This document shows, in pieces, positions 61,372-64,000 of a stretch of 64,000 nucleotides of DNA. Each line of letters starts with the position of its first letter. Positions within the stretch are counted from its first letter, which is position 1. A program made the translations under genes and the position numbers. The notes under the pieces were generated by a model. That model did no database searches, was not told the DNA's origin, and saw only the letters and a program-made list of their open reading frames with translations. Source of the DNA: an uncultured Ruminiclostridium sp. Lineage in GTDB: Bacteria; Bacillota; Clostridia; Oscillospirales; Ruminococcaceae. The stretch covers positions 1-64,000 of the forward strand of contig CANQIB010000009.1 in NCBI GenBank assembly GCA_947623915.1, read 5' to 3'.

Positions 61372-63650
61372 GCGGCGTGAACTTCTTCGGAATACGCCAC
61401 CTCTCCCCTGCGGGAGCGTTTTATCTGCGGGAATTTCTAAACGAAAAGCGGCCGGAGCTTGTTATTATAGAGGCTCCTGTTGATTTTGAGGATACGTCAA
61501 ACGATATTGTAAGACCCGAAACAAAGCCGCCGTTTGCGATATTAGCGTACACGAAAAGTCTTCCGGTAAGGACTGTCCTTTACCCGTTCGCTCGGTATTC
61601 TCCGGAATATCAGGCTATTCTCTGGTGTCATGAGAACAATGTGCCGTTTAGGTTTATGGATCTTCCGTCGGAAACCTTTCTTGCGCTTACCGACGAGAAG
61701 ATACGAAAAGCCGAACAGGACGAAAACGGCGACTATGCCGAAGATATGGAACAGATCGAGCAGAAGCCCGACGTTTACGAACGTATTGCCGAAAAAAGCG
61801 CGGACGGCTCTCACGAAACTTTCTGGGAACGGACGCTTGAACAATGCGCCGATTTTTCGGCTTATCATGAGGGCGCTAACCTTTTCGGCTCGAAGATACG
61901 GGAATTTTCCGAAAAGGACGGATTTGATGCAAAGGAAACCAAACTGCGTGAAATCCATATGCGTTCGGTTATAAGAAACGCGGTAAACAGCGGTATCGCT
62001 CCCGAAAAAACAGTTGTAGTCACCGGCGCATATCACGTTGAGGGGCTGAAAACGTGGGAAACGGACGAAGAACTGCCGATTTTTCCCAAGCTGACGGCGC
62101 TGCACACGCTTATGCCGTACTCGTATTACAGACTCTCAACGCGTTCGGGCTACGGCGCCGGAAACAAAGCTCCCGCATACTACGAGCTTATCTGGGATGG
62201 TCTTTCCAAAGGCGACAAAATGTATGCCGCTAACGCTTATCTTTCCAAAATCGCCGAAAAAATGCGCGAAAACGGCGGTGCGGCGTCCTCGGCGCAGGTC
62301 ATTGAGGGCGTAAGGCTTGCCGCTTCACTCGCCAAATTACGCGGTGGGAATATCCCCACGCTGCGCGATCTGCGCGACGCGGCTCAAACCTGTATAGGAG
62401 AAGGCAGCCTTGCGGCTGTAAGCGTTGCCGTGGCGGACACGGAGATCGGCACTAAAATAGGCGAACTGCCGGAGGGCGTTTCGCAAACGAGTATTCAGAA
62501 TGACTTTTACCGTTTGCTTAAAGAGCTTAAACTCGAAAAATATCGCTCCGTGACCTCGCAGGGATTAAGGCTCGATCTGCGCGAGAATATCAGAGTCGGC
62601 TCGGAAAAGTCCGCGTTTCTCGATCTTGACCGCTCGTTCTTTTTGCATAAGCTGAGAGTACTTGGGATAGGCTTTGCGGAATATCTCCCGTCAAAGCAGG
62701 AAAACGCCACCTGGTCGGAAGAATGGACGGTCTGCTGGACGCCCGAATGTGAAATAGCTTTGGTCGAAAGTGCGCTTAAAGGCGATACGGTCGAGCTTGC
62801 GGCGGCGTTTCAGCTTAAAGAAAAAGTTGAACGCTCGGATGAGATGTCTGTGATCGCGGGCGCTTTAGAGGACGCATTTTGCTGCGGAATGTCCGCAGCG
62901 GCAAGCTGCTGCGTAAGCGCGCTGCAAAGATCCGCCGTTGATACTGTGTCGTTTGAGGATCTCGCAAAGACCGCCTTTCGGCTGTCTGATATTATTTCTT
63001 ACGGTGATATCCGCCGCGCCGACTGTTCGGAAATAATCCCTATCCTACAACAGATATATCTGCGTGCCTGCCTTGTCATGACCGATGCGTGCGTCTGCGA
63101 CGACGCAGCTTGTCGGGCAATAGCGGACTCGGTCAATATGCTTAATTCCGTGGAGCTTTCGCAGGACTTTCTCGACAGCGAAAAATGGCTCTCGGCTCTT
63201 AATGAAACCGCGCGGCGAGATGACCTAAACACAAAGCTCTCCGGACTTTGTACGGCGATATTGCTCGAACGTAATCAGATGACAAACGAGCAGCTTAAGA
63301 TCGAGGTGTCAAGGCGGCTTTCCAAGGGTGTTCCCGCCGACCTCGGAGCGGCTTGGTTCGAGGGGCTGACGCTTAAAAACCGCTATGGGCTCATAGCGCG
63401 ATTGTCGCTGTGGGAAAGCCTTGACGAGTATATAGAAACGCTTGACGACGATGAATTTAAACGTGCTTTGGTGTTCCTCAGGCGGGCGTTCGCGGATTTT
63501 TCGGCAGGAGAGAAAAATTCCATAGCGGAAAATTTAGGCGAGCTATGGGGACTTAACGGCGAAGAGGTAAGCGAAACGCTGAACGCTAAGCTCGACGATG
63601 CTTCACAGGAAGCTGTTGACGCTCTTATAGATATAGATTTTGATATATAG
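61368..63650 (+). CDS. DUF5682 family protein
   Basis: 760 residues. The N-terminus NFFGIRHLSPAGAFYLREFL and VIIEAPVDF are the hallmarks of DUF5682; GAYHVEGLK at ~225 and LPYSYYRLSTRSGYGAGNKAPAYYELIWDGL-like segments also fit. The C-terminal half is helical. Some authors place this fold near EreA/ChaN-like esterases; that is not evident by eye. ATGA overlap with the MoxR stop fixes the start at 61368 and suggests coupled translation. Corresponds to YehM. Role in the MoxR-VWA system unknown. Confidence 0.85.
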   Translation: MSGVNFFGIRHLSPAGAFYLREFLNEKRPELVIIEAPVDFEDTSNDIVRPETKPPFAILAYTKSLPVRTVLYPFARYSPEYQAILWCHENNVPFRFMDLPSETFLALTDEKIRKAEQDENGDYAEDMEQIEQKPDVYERIAEKSADGSHETFWERTLEQCADFSAYHEGANLFGSKIREFSEKDGFDAKETKLREIHMRSVIRNAVNSGIAPEKTVVVTGAYHVEGLKTWETDEELPIFPKLTALHTLMPYSYYRLSTRSGYGAGNKAPAYYELIWDGLSKGDKMYAANAYLSKIAEKMRENGGAASSAQVIEGVRLAASLAKLRGGNIPTLRDLRDAAQTCIGEGSLAAVSVAVADTEIGTKIGELPEGVSQTSIQNDFYRLLKELKLEKYRSVTSQGLRLDLRENIRVGSEKSAFLDLDRSFFLHKLRVLGIGFAEYLPSKQENATWSEEWTVCWTPECEIALVESALKGDTVELAAAFQLKEKVERSDEMSVIAGALEDAFCCGMSAAASCCVSALQRSAVDTVSFEDLAKTAFRLSDIISYGDIRRADCSEIIPILQQIYLRACLVMTDACVCDDAACRAIADSVNMLNSVELSQDFLDSEKWLSALNETARRDDLNTKLSGLCTAILLERNQMTNEQLKIEVSRRLSKGVPADLGAAWFEGLTLKNRYGLIARLSLWESLDEYIETLDDDEFKRALVFLRRAFADFSAGEKNSIAENLGELWGLNGEEVSETLNAKLDDASQEAVDALIDIDFDI

Positions 63651-63658
63651 GTGAAATT

Positions 63659-64000
63659 ATGGACAAAACAGCACAAATGCAGCGCTGGAGGCTTATTCTC
63701 GGACAGGAAAGCGACAGTCGCTTTTCAAATATGGATATGCCCGCCCTTTCGGACGAACAGGACCTTATAGACAGCGCGCTTGCGGCGATATACAATAAGA
63801 GCGAAAGCGGCGGGTTCGGCGGCGGCGCGGGTCACGGTCCGTCAAACCCGCAGATCTCCCGCTGGCTCGGCGATGTGAGAACGCTTTTCGATAAGGAGCT
63901 AGTCAAGGTCATACAAAACGACGCTATGACGCGCTGCGGCTTAAAGCAGCTTATACTTGAGCCTGAAATACTCGAAAACACCGAGCCCGATATCTCCCTT
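63659..64000 (+). CDS. VWA domain protein, N-terminal part (runs off the window)
   Basis: 114 codons visible, no stop before the edge. It starts eight bases after the DUF5682 stop with a weak AGGTGA site. MQRWRLILGQESDSRF, a Gly-rich loop (GGFGGGAGHGPS), SRWLGDVRTLFDKELVKVIQNDAMTRCGLKQLILEPEILENTEPDISL is the conserved lead of the VWA proteins paired with MoxR ATPases (YehP-like); the MIDAS motif would lie outside the window. It completes the SWIM-HEAT-MoxR-DUF5682-VWA operon. Confidence 0.82.
   Translation, partial: MDKTAQMQRWRLILGQESDSRFSNMDMPALSDEQDLIDSALAAIYNKSESGGFGGGAGHGPSNPQISRWLGDVRTLFDKELVKVIQNDAMTRCGLKQLILEPEILENTEPDISL

Overview
The window reads as chromosomal DNA from an anaerobic, endospore-forming member of the Clostridia, most likely Oscillospiraceae/Ruminococcus-like. 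The reasons are the spoVAC-spoVAD-spoVAE set, rubrerythrin and ferrous-iron uptake genes, strong AGGAGG ribosome sites, promoters close to TTGACA-17-TATAAT, a VTC/DUF4956/Cthe_2159-type gene cluster, and a giant SpaA-repeat surface protein. GC content looks intermediate, with a few AT-richer genes. No tRNA, rRNA, CRISPR array, transposase or phage gene was seen.

Layout, left to right. 1-8.9 kb: a repeated non-coding element at the left edge; a DUF2508-like small protein and an M20 dipeptidase (minus strand); a two-gene plus-strand operon of a six-hairpin-fold protein and a 1222-residue FN3/CapA-like/DUF6270-like fusion; an archaeal-type phosphoglycerate mutase (minus). 9-11 kb: spoVACDE. 11-14.3 kb: feoA-feoA-feoB plus a very small Cys-rich membrane protein, behind a consensus promoter with DtxR-like palindromes. 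14.4-17.7 kb: VTC polyphosphate-polymerase-like, DUF4956 and a Cthe_2159-like lipoprotein. 17.9-26 kb: one 2695-residue adhesin with twelve SpaA-like domains and an NPITG wall-sorting tail. 26.3-31.6 kb: DUF1275, MATE, AIM24-like, DegV, SHOCT membrane protein and rubrerythrin. 31.6-31.9 kb: a string of hairpins that shares sequence with the left edge. 31.9-34.6 kb: flotillin, NfeD and a lipoprotein. 34.9-44.4 kb: an XRE regulator, small unknowns, a Cache-GGDEF-EAL protein, acetyltransferases, patatin, an rRNA methyltransferase, an NSS transporter and carbonic anhydrase.

44.7-53.9 kb holds the least familiar locus: two tandem paralogous ~1060-residue lipoproteins (beta-domain array, alpha-helical region with a hydrophobic stretch, conserved C-terminal module), a membrane-anchored clostripain-family protease and a small secreted protein. 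54-56.6 kb: HAD phosphatase, an AT-rich XRE-membrane protein and a DUF402 protein. 56.7-64 kb: an operon of SWIM zinc-finger, HEAT-like repeat, MoxR AAA+ ATPase, DUF5682 and the start of a VWA protein, a set resembling E. coli yehLMPQ; it runs off the right edge.

The most interesting non-coding signals are: a 19-nt hairpin lying between the Shine-Dalgarno sequence and the start codon of two unrelated genes (3930 and 58394), with the same geometry; a 14-bp hairpin that would bury the rubrerythrin ribosome site; and the operator-like palindromes on the feo promoter. All calls come from reading the sequence; no database search was run.
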